Shown: positions 45,601 to 56,803, counted from the stretch's first letter. The stretch: DNA of 64,000 bases from Nocardioides soli (GCF_014191495.1 NZ_JACHWR010000001.1:1922001-1986000); one strand, 5' to 3'. Notes: generated by a model from the sequence alone, not told the origin. Program-made: numbers and translations.

Positions 45601-46871
45601 GCCAGCGACTGTGCCATCTCGGCCCGCGCCCGCTCGTACACGGCGAGCGTGCCCTCGGCGGTGTGCCGCCAGGAGAACCGCCGGGCCTGGGCGAGCGCGC
45701 CACCCTCGAGCCGGAGCCGGAGCGCGTCGTCCTCCACCACCCGGCGCAGCGCGTCGGCCCAGGCGCGCGGGTCGTGTCCGTCGACGAGCAGCCCGCTGTG
45801 GCCGTCGCGCACCACGGTGGTCAGGCCACCGACCGCGGCGGCGACCACCGGCGTGCCGGTGGCCTGGGCCTCGGCGGCGACCAGACCGAAGGACTCGTTG
45901 TACGACGGCACCGCGACCAGGGTGGCCGCCGAGCACCATCGGGCGAGCTCGTCCTGCGCGACCGGCGGGACGAACCGGACGACGCCGTCGAGGCCGAGCG
46001 CGGTCGCCAGCTGGGCGAGCGACTCGGGGTGCTCGAGCCCGCTGCCGGAGGGGCCCCCGACGACCGGAACGACCAGCCGCGAGCGGAGCCCGGGACGCTG
46101 GTCGAGCAGCTCGGCGACCGCCCGGAGCAGCACGTCGGGCGCTTTGAGCGGCTGGATCCGGCCGGCGAACAGGAGGACGGCGGCGTCGACGGGGAGCCCG
46201 AGGTCCGCACGCGCCCGCGCCCGGTCGTGGGGCCGGAACACGTCGAGGTCGACACCGGGGTGCACCACCTCGACCCGGGCGGGCTCCGCGTCGTACAGGT
46301 TGATCAGCTGCTTGGCCTCGAGGTCGGTGTTGGCGATGAGCATGTCGGCCGCCCCGACGACCTGCTCCTCGCCGATGATGCGCGCCGACGGCTCCGGGGT
46401 GTCGCCCGCGGCGAGGGCGTCGTTCTTGACCTTGGCCATCGTGTGCATCGAGTGCACGAGCGGCACTCCCCAGCGGTCGCGGGCGAGCGCGCCGACCTGG
46501 CCGGAGAGCCAGTAGTGGGAGTGCACGACGTCGTAGTGACCCACCGGCTGCGCGGCCTCCGCGCGCAGCACCTCGCGCGCGAAGACGCAGAGCTGGCCGG
46601 GCAGCTCGGTCTTGGTCAGCCCCTCGAACGGGCCGGCGTGGATGTGCCGCACGGCCACGCCGTCGCCGCGGTCGACGATCGGGTCGAGGGCCGAACTGGT
46701 GGCCCGGGTGAAGATGTCGACCTCGATGCCCTGGCCGGCCAGGCGGCGCGCCAGCTCCATGACGTAGACGTTCATGCCGCCCGCGTCGCCGGTGCCGGGC
46801 TGGTCGAGCGGGGAGGTGTGCAGGCTGATCATCGCCACACGCCGGATCGGCTCCACGGGCACCTCGGTCAT
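45597..46871 (-). CDS. mshA: D-inositol-3-phosphate glycosyltransferase (mycothiol synthesis)
   Basis: The 424-residue GT4 enzyme joins UDP-GlcNAc to inositol-3-phosphate, the first step of mycothiol synthesis. Motifs are [28 protein letters not shown], quoted here only by its segments [12 protein letters not shown] and GGMNVYV, then [28 protein letters not shown], and [22 protein letters not shown] with the donor-binding Glu. The ATG at 46871 begins [14 protein letters not shown]. No strong Shine-Dalgarno is visible. It is co-translated with the YbjN gene downstream. Confidence 0.95.
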   Translation of the reverse strand: MTEVPVEPIRRVAMISLHTSPLDQPGTGDAGGMNVYVMELARRLAGQGIEVDIFTRATSSALDPIVDRGDGVAVRHIHAGPFEGLTKTELPGQLCVFAREVLRAEAAQPVGHYDVVHSHYWLSGQVGALARDRWGVPLVHSMHTMAKVKNDALAAGDTPEPSARIIGEEQVVGAADMLIANTDLEAKQLINLYDAEPARVEVVHPGVDLDVFRPHDRARARADLGLPVDAAVLLFAGRIQPLKAPDVLLRAVAELLDQRPGLRSRLVVPVVGGPSGSGLEHPESLAQLATALGLDGVVRFVPPVAQDELARWCSAATLVAVPSYNESFGLVAAEAQATGTPVVAAAVGGLTTVVRDGHSGLLVDGHDPRAWADALRRVVEDDALRLRLEGGALAQARRFSWRHTAEGTLAVYERARAEMAQSLA

Positions 46872-46933
46872 CTCGATTGACGGTCCGACACGGGTGAACA
46901 CCGATCCGGCGCGGGGAATTCCCGCCGGTCCAG

Positions 46934-47314
46934 TCAGCGTGCGTGGGCGCCCCGGGCCCGGTGCCCGCCGGCGGCGGGGGCCGGGTGCGGCCGGCGGGCC
47001 ATCACGATGCTGGCCACGACGACCGCGAACAGGCCGAGGCCGGCGTGCGCGAGCCGCTCGTCGCCGCTCCCGGCGACCAGCTGCACCAGGCACCAGACGA
47101 GCAGTGCGAAGCAGACGCCCACGGTGACCCGCAGCCATCTCGTCGAGCGGGAGACCAGGCCGGCGCCGGCCGCCACGGCGGCGGCGAGCAGGAGCGCCAG
47201 GCCGACCCACTCGACGACCTCGGCCAGGCCGGTCCGGTCGTTGCGCGCCAGCGCGAGGGAGCCGAGCCAGGCCAGCCCGCCGAGAAGCCCCACGAGGGCA
47301 GCAGGGGTACGCAC
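46934..47314 (-). CDS. Small four-helix membrane protein
   Basis: The 126-residue protein has about four hydrophobic segments ([64 protein letters not shown]) and a basic, His/Arg-rich tail. GTG at 47314 is preceded by AAGGAG. It lies 62 bp upstream of mshA on the same strand. No family is recognised. Confidence 0.7.
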   Translation of the reverse strand: MRTPAALVGLLGGLAWLGSLALARNDRTGLAEVVEWVGLALLLAAAVAAGAGLVSRSTRWLRVTVGVCFALLVWCLVQLVAGSGDERLAHAGLGLFAVVVASIVMARRPHPAPAAGGHRARGAHAR

Positions 47315-47414
47315 CGTCTCTCCTTCCGGCCGTCTCAAGGCACGACCGGAGAGCATCCCTCGCCGGAGGCAGGATGAAACGTGTTCCTGGCGCCGGGTCG
47401 TCGAGAATGGCGAC

Positions 47415-48173
47415 ATGACCTCCCTCCCGACCCCGTCCCGGACCGCGGTCGTCACCGGCGCCAGCAGCGGCATCGGAGCGGCCACCGCCCGTCGGCTGGC
47501 TGCCGCCGGCTACCACGTGTACTGCGCCGCGCGACGCGGCGACCGGATCGCCGACCTGGCCGACGAGATCGGCGGCACGGCGGTGGCGTGCGATGTGACG
47601 AGCGAGGAGTCCGTCGCGCACCTGGCGTCCGTGGTCGGCGACCGGCTCGACGTACTCGTCAACAACGCCGGCGGCGCCTTCGGGGCGGCCCCGGTGGCGG
47701 AGGCGGACGGCGACGACTGGCGGCGGATGTACGAGGTCAACGTGATCGGCCTGATGCAGGTGACCAAGGCGCTGCTGCCGGCACTGGTCGCCACGGGCGC
47801 CGGGGCGATCCTCAACGTGGGGTCGACCGCTGGCCGGATCGCCTACGAGGGCGGGGCCGGCTACACCGCCGCCAAGCACGGCACCCAGGTCGTCACCGAG
47901 ACGCTGCGGCTGGAGCTGTGGGACCAGCCCGTGCGGGTCATGGAGATCGCGCCCGGCATGGTGAAGACCGACGAGTTCGCGCTGGTCCGCTTCGAGGGCG
48001 ACCGGGCGAAGGCCGACGCGGTGTACGCCGGGGTCGCCGCGCCCCTCACCGCCGACGACATCGCCGACGCGATCACCTGGATGGTCACCCGGCCGCCACA
48101 CGTGAACGTCGATGAGCTGGTCATCCGGCCTCGGGCGCAGGCGGCGCAGCACAAGGTCCACCGCGAGGGCTGA
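47415..48173 (+). CDS. Short-chain dehydrogenase/reductase
   Basis: The 252-residue classical SDR has TGASSGIG (15-22), NNAGG, the catalytic Ser in VGSTAG, and YTAAKHG with Tyr-Lys. CAARRGDR after the second strand suggests NADP(H). GAGAAT lies 6 bases before the ATG, a possible weak leaderless promoter. It is monocistronic. The substrate is unknown. Confidence 0.92.
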   Translation: MTSLPTPSRTAVVTGASSGIGAATARRLAAAGYHVYCAARRGDRIADLADEIGGTAVACDVTSEESVAHLASVVGDRLDVLVNNAGGAFGAAPVAEADGDDWRRMYEVNVIGLMQVTKALLPALVATGAGAILNVGSTAGRIAYEGGAGYTAAKHGTQVVTETLRLELWDQPVRVMEIAPGMVKTDEFALVRFEGDRAKADAVYAGVAAPLTADDIADAITWMVTRPPHVNVDELVIRPRAQAAQHKVHREG

Positions 48174-48195
48174 GGCCGCGGGGGCCTGGCGTCGC

Positions 48196-48264
48196 CGGGA
48201 TAGTCCGTCACGTTCTAGTTGTCGAAGCGCCCTCGGGGCAACCAGAACGTGACGGACTATCCCG
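48196..48264. repeat. Palindromic repeat family A, copy 4
   Basis: Arms 48196-48221 and 48239-48264 match at 25 of 26 positions, with GGGATAGTCCGTCACGTTC. The base change TTTCGG to TTCTGG relative to copies 1 and 3 is matched by CCAGAA in the other arm. It lies between two convergent genes. Confidence 0.9.
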
Positions 48265-49581
48265 TCAGTCGCGCCAGCGCGCTCCACGCGGGTCGGTGCG
48301 GGAGTCATCGAGGAGCAGGTCGGCGAGGCGGCGCAGGTCGGCGGTGAGGTGCTGCTCGGGCACGGTGGCGCAGTCACCGCAGAGGTCGAAGTCGTAGACG
48401 AACCGGTCGGGCCGGGGCGGGCCGCCGGCGACCGCGGCGAGGTCGACCCGGTCGACCAGCGCGGCGACCTCCGGGCCGCGGGGATCGTCGCCGTCGAGGT
48501 CGAGCTCGCCGACGGTGCGCAGCCCGGCGAAGCCACCGGTACGTCGCACCGAGACCCGCCGCGACGGCACGGTGCCGGACGCCGGGGCTCCGGCGATGGC
48601 GCCCGATCCGGAGGGCGCGACCCCCACGGCGTCCCAGGCAGCACCCACCGCGTCGGCCGAGGCGCCCGCCGCCGCGATCGTCGCCGCGGCGAAGCCCGCG
48701 AAGTCGGTGTCGCGGCCGACCGCGCCGCCGGTCAGCGCGTCGTACCAGATCCGCCCGGCGCCCTCCCAGGTCGCGCCGCCGAGGGCGACGGCGGCGAGCT
48801 GGAAGGCGCGGTTGGGGATGCCGGAGTTGAGGTGCACGCCCCCGTTGTCGTCGGTGGTCGACACGTAGTCGTCCATCGAGCCGACCTGCGGGTCCCGGCC
48901 CAACGCCGGGTCGTCGTACGCCGTGCCCGGCGCCGCCATGTCGCGCAGCGCCCGCGCCCGGACGCCCGGGAGGAAGAGGCCCTCGCCGATCAGCCAGTCC
49001 GCGCCGTCGGCGGTCTGCCCGAGCAGCCGCTGCTTGAGGCAGGACGCGAAGACGTCGGAGACCGATTCGTTCAGCGCACCGGGCTGGTCGCGGTAGACCA
49101 GCCCGGCCGTGTGCTCGGTGACGGCGTGGGTGAACTCGTGTCCGAGCACGTCGACCGGCCGGGTGAACCGGCCGAAGACCCGGCCGTCGCCGTCGCCGAA
49201 GACCAGCTGTACGCCGTCCCAGAAGGCGTTGTCGTAGTCCTGCCCGTAGTGCACCGTCAGGCTGACCGGCGCGCCCGCGTCGTCGTACGACGCGCGGCCG
49301 TAGACCTCCGCGAAGAGCGCGAGCGCCCCGGTGATCCCGTCGGCGGCCTCGTCGACCGCGACGTCACCGGACGCGGCGGAGCCGGCCGAGCGCACCGCCC
49401 GGCCGGGCAGGTCGGTGGTGCGGTCCGCCGAGTGCACCGTCCAGGCGGGCGCGGGTGCCGCGAGCACCGGGGAGCGCGCCGGCACGGGGACCGTCCGGCC
49501 CGCGCGCAGCGCCGCATCGATCGCCAGGCTCGCGGGGGCGACCCGGGCGAGGAGGTACGGCGGCACGAAGCGGCAGGTCAC
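48265..49581 (-). CDS. Protealysin-like M4 metalloprotease with fused emfourin-like domain
   Basis: The 438-residue protein starts with a short propeptide of protealysin type ([12 protein letters not shown]). Zinc ligands are in HEFTH (148-152) and E172 in NESVSD, and the thermolysin His231 equivalent is H250 in NGGVHLNSG. No signal peptide is present, as in protealysins. After the catalytic domain, residues about 342-424 ([10 protein letters not shown]...YDFDL...[13 protein letters not shown]) resemble emfourin, the inhibitor usually encoded by a neighbouring gene. The GTG start overlaps the stop of a 16-codon leader ORF. Protease family is firm; the inhibitor call is from motif recognition. 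Confidence 0.8.
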   Translation of the reverse strand: MTCRFVPPYLLARVAPASLAIDAALRAGRTVPVPARSPVLAAPAPAWTVHSADRTTDLPGRAVRSAGSAASGDVAVDEAADGITGALALFAEVYGRASYDDAGAPVSLTVHYGQDYDNAFWDGVQLVFGDGDGRVFGRFTRPVDVLGHEFTHAVTEHTAGLVYRDQPGALNESVSDVFASCLKQRLLGQTADGADWLIGEGLFLPGVRARALRDMAAPGTAYDDPALGRDPQVGSMDDYVSTTDDNGGVHLNSGIPNRAFQLAAVALGGATWEGAGRIWYDALTGGAVGRDTDFAGFAAATIAAAGASADAVGAAWDAVGVAPSGSGAIAGAPASGTVPSRRVSVRRTGGFAGLRTVGELDLDGDDPRGPEVAALVDRVDLAAVAGGPPRPDRFVYDFDLCGDCATVPEQHLTADLRRLADLLLDDSRTDPRGARWRD

Positions 49582-49628
49582 GACGGCACCCGGTCGAGCG
49601 GGAGGCCGATGGCGGCGATCCGAGACAT
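49578..49628 (-). CDS. 16-codon leader ORF coupled to the M4 protease
   Basis: ATG at 49628 opens [16 protein letters not shown] and its TGA overlaps the protease GTG (GTGA). TACGGT lies 6 bases before the ATG, so the transcript should start at this codon and the protease would be translated only by reinitiation. Confidence 0.5.
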   Translation of the reverse strand: MSRIAAIGLPLDRVPS

Positions 49629-49664
49629 GCTTCCACCGTAGGTGCGCCCGGGGACACCGTCGCG

Positions 49665-50132
49665 TCAGACGTCCTCGGTGGAGTCGGCGCGACGCTTCTG
49701 ACGGGTGAGGGCGTAGGCGCCCACCCCCAGGCCGCCGACCAGCGCCAGGTGGACGCCGGCGGCGTCGGCGACGCCGAACGAGACGACGGCGCCCGGCGCG
49801 GCCATCGCCCACCGGCGCACCTGGCGGCTCGCCGGGGAGCCGGTCGAGGCCCAGGTCGCGAAGTGCTCGCAGTTGTTGCGCACCAGGTGGTAGCCGTTGG
49901 CGCCCAGGCGCGACTCCGCGTTGCGCACGATCTCCTCGACCGACAGGCGCTGGCGGTACTCGCGCGAGAACACCTCCGAGCCGCAGGCGAACGTCTCCCA
50001 GGAGGTCCGCTCGATGCGCCGGATCGACCCCCATCCGCCGACGTAGTGGATCACCGTCCCGTCGCCGCAGTCGATGCCGTGGTGGGTGTAGCGGCGGCCC
50101 CGGCGGACGAAGATGTGGTCGCCCCGGCTCAT
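49665..50132 (-). CDS. LRAT-domain/NlpC-like protein
   Basis: The 155-residue protein has the LRAT layout: a His pair in RYTHHGIDCGDGTVIHYVGG and the catalytic Cys in NCEHFATWASTG. This family includes lecithin-retinol acyltransferases and phospholipases. A hydrophobic C-terminal segment (about 115-145) suggests membrane contact. The ATG overlaps the GtrA stop (ATGA), so the two are co-translated. The substrate is unknown. Confidence 0.8.
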   Translation of the reverse strand: MSRGDHIFVRRGRRYTHHGIDCGDGTVIHYVGGWGSIRRIERTSWETFACGSEVFSREYRQRLSVEEIVRNAESRLGANGYHLVRNNCEHFATWASTGSPASRQVRRWAMAAPGAVVSFGVADAAGVHLALVGGLGVGAYALTRQKRRADSTEDV

Positions 50133-50614
50133 GCCGCCGGCCTGCAGGGCTCGGGCACCGCGACCTGCCCGAAGACGTAGCGCCGGAACACGAAGAATCG
50201 AGCCACGACGCTGAGGCCGAGCCCGACGACGTTCGCCGCCACGTTGTCGGCCACGGGACCGGTCAGCCCGAGGAGGTGCCGACTCACCCACAAGCAGACC
50301 ACCGGCACGACCATCGTGAGCGCGCCGAGCCCGAAGAACCGGATCAGCCCGGTCGCGGGGTCCTGCACCTGACGGTCCCGGAACGCCCAGGCGCGCATGC
50401 CGACGTACGCCACGACGCCCGCCACGACGTTGACCAGCACGAACGTCATGATCGGCCGGTTCGCCAACGGAGCGGCCCCGATGAAGAGTCCGTGAACGAG
50501 GACGTTGAACCCGACCAGCGACACCAGCGTGGCGGCGCCACCGACGGTCAGGAAGCGCAGCACCTCACCGAGGAGGGCGCGGACCTTCGTGGTCGTGGCG
50601 ACGGGCGTGTTCAC
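50129..50614 (-). CDS. GtrA-family membrane protein
   Basis: The 161-residue protein has four transmembrane helices and the GtrA pattern FLTVGGAATLVSLVGFNVLVH followed by NRPIMTFVLVNVV. It may flip or help transfer polyprenyl-linked sugars. TACCCT is 7 bases before the GTG at 50614 (leaderless). It is co-translated with the LRAT-like protein. Confidence 0.86.
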   Translation of the reverse strand: MNTPVATTTKVRALLGEVLRFLTVGGAATLVSLVGFNVLVHGLFIGAAPLANRPIMTFVLVNVVAGVVAYVGMRAWAFRDRQVQDPATGLIRFFGLGALTMVVPVVCLWVSRHLLGLTGPVADNVAANVVGLGLSVVARFFVFRRYVFGQVAVPEPCRPAA

Positions 50615-50735
50615 CCAGCCGAGGGTATCCGCGTCGTCCCACGCGGCACGATGCGGGTCGAGGGGGCCGGCGCCCGTAGAATCTCCGAGGCCCGGTCGGG
50701 CCGACTCAGCCAACCCGAACGGACCCAGCAGGCGC

Positions 50736-52616
<1,881 letters not shown>

Positions 52617-52648
52617 GCGAGCTTGCGAGCCCACCGATCAGCGCCGAA

Positions 52649-52673
52649 GGTCGAGACGTCGCGTCTCGAAACC
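52649..52673. repeat. Short palindrome GGTCGAGACG-TCG-CGTCTCGAAACC
   Basis: GAGACG and CGTCTC pair around TCG 33 bp after the typA stop. The flanking GGTC...GAAACC resembles family B ends, and it may serve as a terminator. Confidence 0.55.
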
Positions 52674-52854
52674 CGGAAGGCGAGCAGTAGCGCCGGCGGC
52701 AGCGGCTCTGACCAATCCCGGGTAACGGACGCGTTTCGTCGCTAGGATCCGGGCTGTCCCCGCGTCGCCGGCATCCCGTCGAGCAACGCGCGGCCCCGGC
52801 GCTGCGCCAGGGGCGTCGAGGGGCACCGATCGCCTCACCAGGGAGCTCTCGACG

Positions 52855-54924
52855 ATGATCGGCTCGCCACGCCCAGGAACTCCCCGCCGGCACCGCACGG
52901 TGGTGTCCGCCGGCCTGGCCACGGCGGTCGTCGCCTCGGGCCTGGCACTCGGCGCGGGCCTGCAGACCCCGGCCGCGGCCGCCCCGGGAGACGACCTGGG
53001 CGACCTGACGGCGCTGCTCAGCAGCTGCAGCGGCGATCCGACCACCCCCACCGTCGTCGCGCTCACCACCTCTCTGACCGATCCGGCCGCGACCCTGACC
53101 GTCGCCTGCGACGCCCGGATCGACCTGGCCGGCCACGACCTGACCGTCCGCAACATCCGCGTCGACCCCGGCGAGTCCCTCGACGTCACCGACACCTCCA
53201 CCACCGGCACCGCCGGGCACCTCACCGCCGACGCCGGCGCCGCCTGGCACACCGCGGGCATCGAGAACACCGGTGCCACCCTCACCACCCACGGGCGTGC
53301 CCGGGTCACCGCCGTCGGCGGCGAGGGTGCTGCCGGCATCGGCGGCGGATACCTGGCTGACGGGGGAGTCACCACGAGCAACGACACGTCCGTCGTCACG
53401 GCGGCCGGCGGTGAGAACAGCGCGGGCATCGGCGGCGGAGACGACGGCGGATCGGGCGGTACGACCATCGCCAACCACGCCTCGACCATCACCGCCACCG
53501 GGGGCCCGAACGGCGCCGGCATCGGCGGCGGAGACGACGGACACGCCGGCATCACCATCGCCAACGACACCGCCACCATCACCGCCACCGGCGGTCCGGA
53601 CGGCGCCGGCATCGGCGGCGGAGACCTGGGCGACGGCGGTCTCACGACCGCCCACGACACCGCCACCGTCACCGCCACCGGCGGCCCGAACGGCGCCGGC
53701 ATCGGCGGCGGAAACCGAGGTACGGGCGGCGTCACGACCGTGACCGGTGGCACCGTGACCGCGGTCCCCGGCACCGACGCCGAGCCGGTCGGCCCCGGGA
53801 AGGGCGCATCCCTCCACCACCGGCTGACCGTGTCCGGTGGTGTCCTCCGGCTGCCGTCGGGCACCCAGAGCGTTCCCGCGACCAGCACCACCGCGTCACC
53901 GCTGTTCGAGATCGGCGTGGCCGGCAGGGTCACCGGCGGCCCCACCACCGCGGCCACGATCACCGGCACCGGTGTCCTGGTCAACCACGGCACCCTGACC
54001 CTGCCGACCACCAACATCCAGACGAAGGTGTCCGACCGCCACTACCGGATCGCCTTCGACCTCAACGGCGCCACCGGCACCGCCCCCGACGCGGTCACCG
54101 CCTACGCCGACACGCTTACCCGCGGCGACCGCGTCCTGCCCGCCGCTCCCACGCGCCCCGGCCACACCTTCGTCGGCTGGAGCAGCACCGCCACCGGCAC
54201 GGGCACCCCGATCACCGCCACCGGCGATCTGACCCCGCTCGGCTCGAGCACCGACGGCACCCCCGTGGCGATCACGGCCCATGCCCGATGGACGCCGGAC
54301 CCCACCGGCCCGGTCACGGATCTCCCCCGGCTGCCCGGCATCGACACCCAGGTGACCCCCGCCGAGCGCCCCCGGATCGGCACGGCGGTCCGGGTCACCA
54401 CCACACCACCTGACGTCCCCGGCGCCACCAGCACCTACCAGTGGCAGCGCACGACCCGCAAGATCGGCAAGGCCTGGAAGCACCTGCCCCGCTCCTGGGT
54501 CGACATCCCCACCGCCACCAGCGCCAGCTACACCCCACGGCCCGCCGACCGGCTCCACCGGATCCGGCTGGTCATCACCACCACCGCGCCCGGTCACCAG
54601 CCCCGCACCACCGTCACCCGCCTCCCACGTCGGGTGCTCAAGGGCCACCTCCGCCGCCCCGATGCCCGGATCACCATCCGTGGCAGCCGCGACCTCGGCA
54701 ACACCGTGCGGCTCGCCGGGCTCGCCCACTACCGCGACCAGCTCCTCGCCGGCGCGAAGGTCACCATCGTCTGGTACGCCGACGGAGCCCGCCTCCCTCG
54801 CGCCACTCGACGCACCTACACCGTCGGGCCCGCGGCCCTCGACAAGCGCCTCCACGCGACGATCACCATCACCGCACCCGGTCACCACGACCGCCATCTC
54901 ACGACCCCACGAACCGGACGGTGA
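52855..54924 (+). CDS. Secreted surface protein with GAGIGGG repeats and an InlB-type repeat
   Basis: The 689-residue protein has a signal peptide (about 1-44, ending AAAAPG). A beta-helix-like region (about 100-310) follows, with about five to six units of 28-32 residues ending in GAGIGGG/GSAGIGGG and DTATITATGG. One Listeria-Bacteroides (InlB B-type) repeat lies at about 400-450: YRIAFDLNGATGTAPDAV, then PTRPGHTFVGWSS. Two basic Ig-like or strand-rich C-terminal regions (500-689) complete it. No sortase motif or membrane anchor is seen. AGGGAG lies 10 bases before the ATG, and TAGGAT near 52743 may be the -10. Role: likely adhesion or surface binding. Confidence 0.78.
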   Translation: MIGSPRPGTPRRHRTVVSAGLATAVVASGLALGAGLQTPAAAAPGDDLGDLTALLSSCSGDPTTPTVVALTTSLTDPAATLTVACDARIDLAGHDLTVRNIRVDPGESLDVTDTSTTGTAGHLTADAGAAWHTAGIENTGATLTTHGRARVTAVGGEGAAGIGGGYLADGGVTTSNDTSVVTAAGGENSAGIGGGDDGGSGGTTIANHASTITATGGPNGAGIGGGDDGHAGITIANDTATITATGGPDGAGIGGGDLGDGGLTTAHDTATVTATGGPNGAGIGGGNRGTGGVTTVTGGTVTAVPGTDAEPVGPGKGASLHHRLTVSGGVLRLPSGTQSVPATSTTASPLFEIGVAGRVTGGPTTAATITGTGVLVNHGTLTLPTTNIQTKVSDRHYRIAFDLNGATGTAPDAVTAYADTLTRGDRVLPAAPTRPGHTFVGWSSTATGTGTPITATGDLTPLGSSTDGTPVAITAHARWTPDPTGPVTDLPRLPGIDTQVTPAERPRIGTAVRVTTTPPDVPGATSTYQWQRTTRKIGKAWKHLPRSWVDIPTATSASYTPRPADRLHRIRLVITTTAPGHQPRTTVTRLPRRVLKGHLRRPDARITIRGSRDLGNTVRLAGLAHYRDQLLAGAKVTIVWYADGARLPRATRRTYTVGPAALDKRLHATITITAPGHHDRHLTTPRTGR

Positions 54925-54985
54925 CCGGCGTGCGGCAGCCCCGTCGTACCTGACCGGAGTGCTGCCTTCCGGGCGGATCCACGAC

Positions 54986-55154
54986 ACCTAGATGACTAAT
55001 TCCAAGGCCTCGCACGCTGCGCGACGCTCATCATCCGCTCCGGCGGCGTTGCCGACGCTTGAAAGACGTCCAGTCTGCCGACGCATCGGCGCCTTGCCGG
55101 AGCGGCGCTGAGCGCCGCTCGCTTGCACGATCCCTTGGAATTACTCATCTAGGT
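54986..55154. repeat. 169-bp element with 22-bp terminal inverted repeats (MITE-like or giant hairpin)
   Basis: The ends ACCTAGATGACTAATTCCAAGG (54986) and its near-perfect inverse (55133-55154) match at 21 of 22 positions. They are unusually A/T-rich for this genome. The interior is also imperfectly palindromic (CCGCTCCGGC...GCCGGAGCGG). A further pair, CGTCGTACCTGACC at 54942-54955 and its inverse at 55152-55165, overlaps the right end. There is no ORF. It lies between the surface protein and the LysR gene and fills most of the 319-bp gap. Confidence 0.85.
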
Positions 55155-55242
55155 CAGGTACGACGAGTCGCCTCCGCACGAACGGCGGACCCGGGCGGGC
55201 GGATCCCCGGTCCCGGCCCCGTCGGTGGTCTACGATCCCGGC

Positions 55243-56178
55243 GTGGAGGTCCGGCAGTTGCGCTACGCCTTGCTGGTGGCCGAGGAGCTGCACTTCGGGC
55301 GGGCGGCGGAGCGCGCGTTCATCACCCAGTCCGCGCTCAGCCAGCAGATCGCTCGGCTGGAGCGCTCCCTGGGCACGCGGCTGTTCGACCGGGGGTCGAC
55401 CGGGGTCCGGCTGACCGCCGCCGGCGAGCGGTTCGTCGAGCGCGCCGCCGTGGTCCTGACCGGTCTCCACGACCTCCAGGCCGACCTGAAGGCGATCGCC
55501 GACGGCTACACGGGGCTGCTACGGATCGGGCTCTTCGGGGCGGCCGCCGCGGAGCTGACGCCGCTGATCATGGGCGCCTACCGCGAGGCGCTGCCGTCGG
55601 TGGCCGTGGAGTTCCACGAGCTCTCGATGACCTCGCAGGCCGAGGCGCTGACCAGCGGCACCGTCGACGTGGCCCTCCTGCACCCGCTGTTCGACGACGA
55701 CGCCCTCGACTGCACGCCTCTCATCGACGAGCCACGCTGCGCCGCCGTCCCCGCGCAGCACGAGCTCGCCGCCGCACCGTCCGTCTCCGTGTGCGACCTC
55801 GCCGACGAGCCGTTCGTCACCGCCCGGTCCGGCACGCCGGGGCGCTGGCGCGACTTCTGGACCTGCGGGGACCTGTGGGGTACGCCGCCGCGGACCCGCG
55901 CGCAGATGAGCTCGGTCTCGGAGGGCCTGGCGGCGGTCGCGCACCTCGGTGTCGTCGACACCGTGCCGAGCTCGTCGACGCGCTACTACCGCCACCCCGG
56001 CGTCGCGTTCGTGCCGCTGTCCGACGCGAGCTACTCCACCGTGGCCGTGGCCCGACGGCGCGGCGACCCGAGCCCTGCCGTCACCAGCTTCGTCGAGCTG
56101 GCGGTCAGCCTGGCGCGCCAGCACCACGCCGTCGTGCCCGGAGCGGTCATTCCGCCGGCGTGGCCGGCACGCTCCTGA
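55243..56178 (+). CDS. LysR-family transcriptional regulator
   Basis: The 311-residue protein has the N-terminal LysR helix-turn-helix (MEVRQLRYALLVAEELHFGRA, written in parts: LHFGRAAERAFITQSALSQQ, then IARLERSLGTRLFDR). An effector-binding domain follows from about residue 90 (GLLRIGLFGAAAAELTPL). The GTG at 55243 has TACGAT 6 bases upstream (leaderless); the GTG at 55225 overlaps this box. Its 3' end overlaps the convergent DUF1989 gene by 32 bp. It might control the nearby DUF1989/APC operon. Confidence 0.92.
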   Translation: MEVRQLRYALLVAEELHFGRAAERAFITQSALSQQIARLERSLGTRLFDRGSTGVRLTAAGERFVERAAVVLTGLHDLQADLKAIADGYTGLLRIGLFGAAAAELTPLIMGAYREALPSVAVEFHELSMTSQAEALTSGTVDVALLHPLFDDDALDCTPLIDEPRCAAVPAQHELAAAPSVSVCDLADEPFVTARSGTPGRWRDFWTCGDLWGTPPRTRAQMSSVSEGLAAVAHLGVVDTVPSSSTRYYRHPGVAFVPLSDASYSTVAVARRRGDPSPAVTSFVELAVSLARQHHAVVPGAVIPPAWPARS

Positions 56179-56803
56179 CGACCTCGAGCCGGATCCCGGT
56201 GAGCCGGCCGCCGTTGCAGTCGTTCGTGTCCCCGGCGCACGCCGAGACCGCCACCACCAGCTCACGCTCCGCGCGCAGCGTGAGCTGGTCGCCCGGCCGG
56301 CTGGTCGGCGGCAGGATCGTCATGTGCTGGTCGGCGCCGATCCGCGTGTGCATGAAGACGTTGAACGGATCGGTCACCTGCGCGAAGCCGATGCCGTACG
56401 GCGCGAGCGCGGTCGTCAGGTGCTCGCGGCAACCGGTCTTGCCGCTGACGCCGAAGACCCGCTCGTACATCATCGTGTTGCACGGCGGGAACAGCAGGTC
56501 GTGCACGCCCACGGTGTCCTCGACCACCGTCAGCAGGGCGTCGCCGCCGGCCGACAGCAGGCTGTCGCCCAGCCGCACGTCGACCCGGTCCCACAGGAGG
56601 CGGGTGAAGCCCTGCGAGAAGGACACGGCGTGGTCATGTGCGTCGTAGGCCACCAGGTCGGCGACCTGGCTGCCCTCGACGTCGATGACCCGCAGCAGGT
56701 CACCCGGCGCCAGCTCGACCGCCTCGGCCGAGCTCGGCGCGATCTCGATCCGGGTCGTCGACCCGACCTCCGGTCGCTCCGCGTCGGACGTCTGCGCTGC
56801 CAT
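56147..56803 (-). CDS. DUF1989/urea-carboxylase-associated protein
   Basis: The 218-residue protein belongs to the family often found with urea amidolyase and amino-acid transporters. Visible signatures are IDVEGSQVADLVAYDAHD, LLFPPCNTMMYERVFG, and VTDPFNVFMHTRIG, with conserved Cys, Asn and Asp. The biochemical role is uncertain. The ATG at 56803 has AGGAGG 9 bases upstream; another in-frame ATG at 56836 overlaps the permease stop (ATGA). It is co-transcribed with the permease. Confidence 0.85.
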   Translation of the reverse strand: MAAQTSDAERPEVGSTTRIEIAPSSAEAVELAPGDLLRVIDVEGSQVADLVAYDAHDHAVSFSQGFTRLLWDRVDVRLGDSLLSAGGDALLTVVEDTVGVHDLLFPPCNTMMYERVFGVSGKTGCREHLTTALAPYGIGFAQVTDPFNVFMHTRIGADQHMTILPPTSRPGDQLTLRAERELVVAVSACAGDTNDCNGGRLTGIRLEVVRSVPATPAE

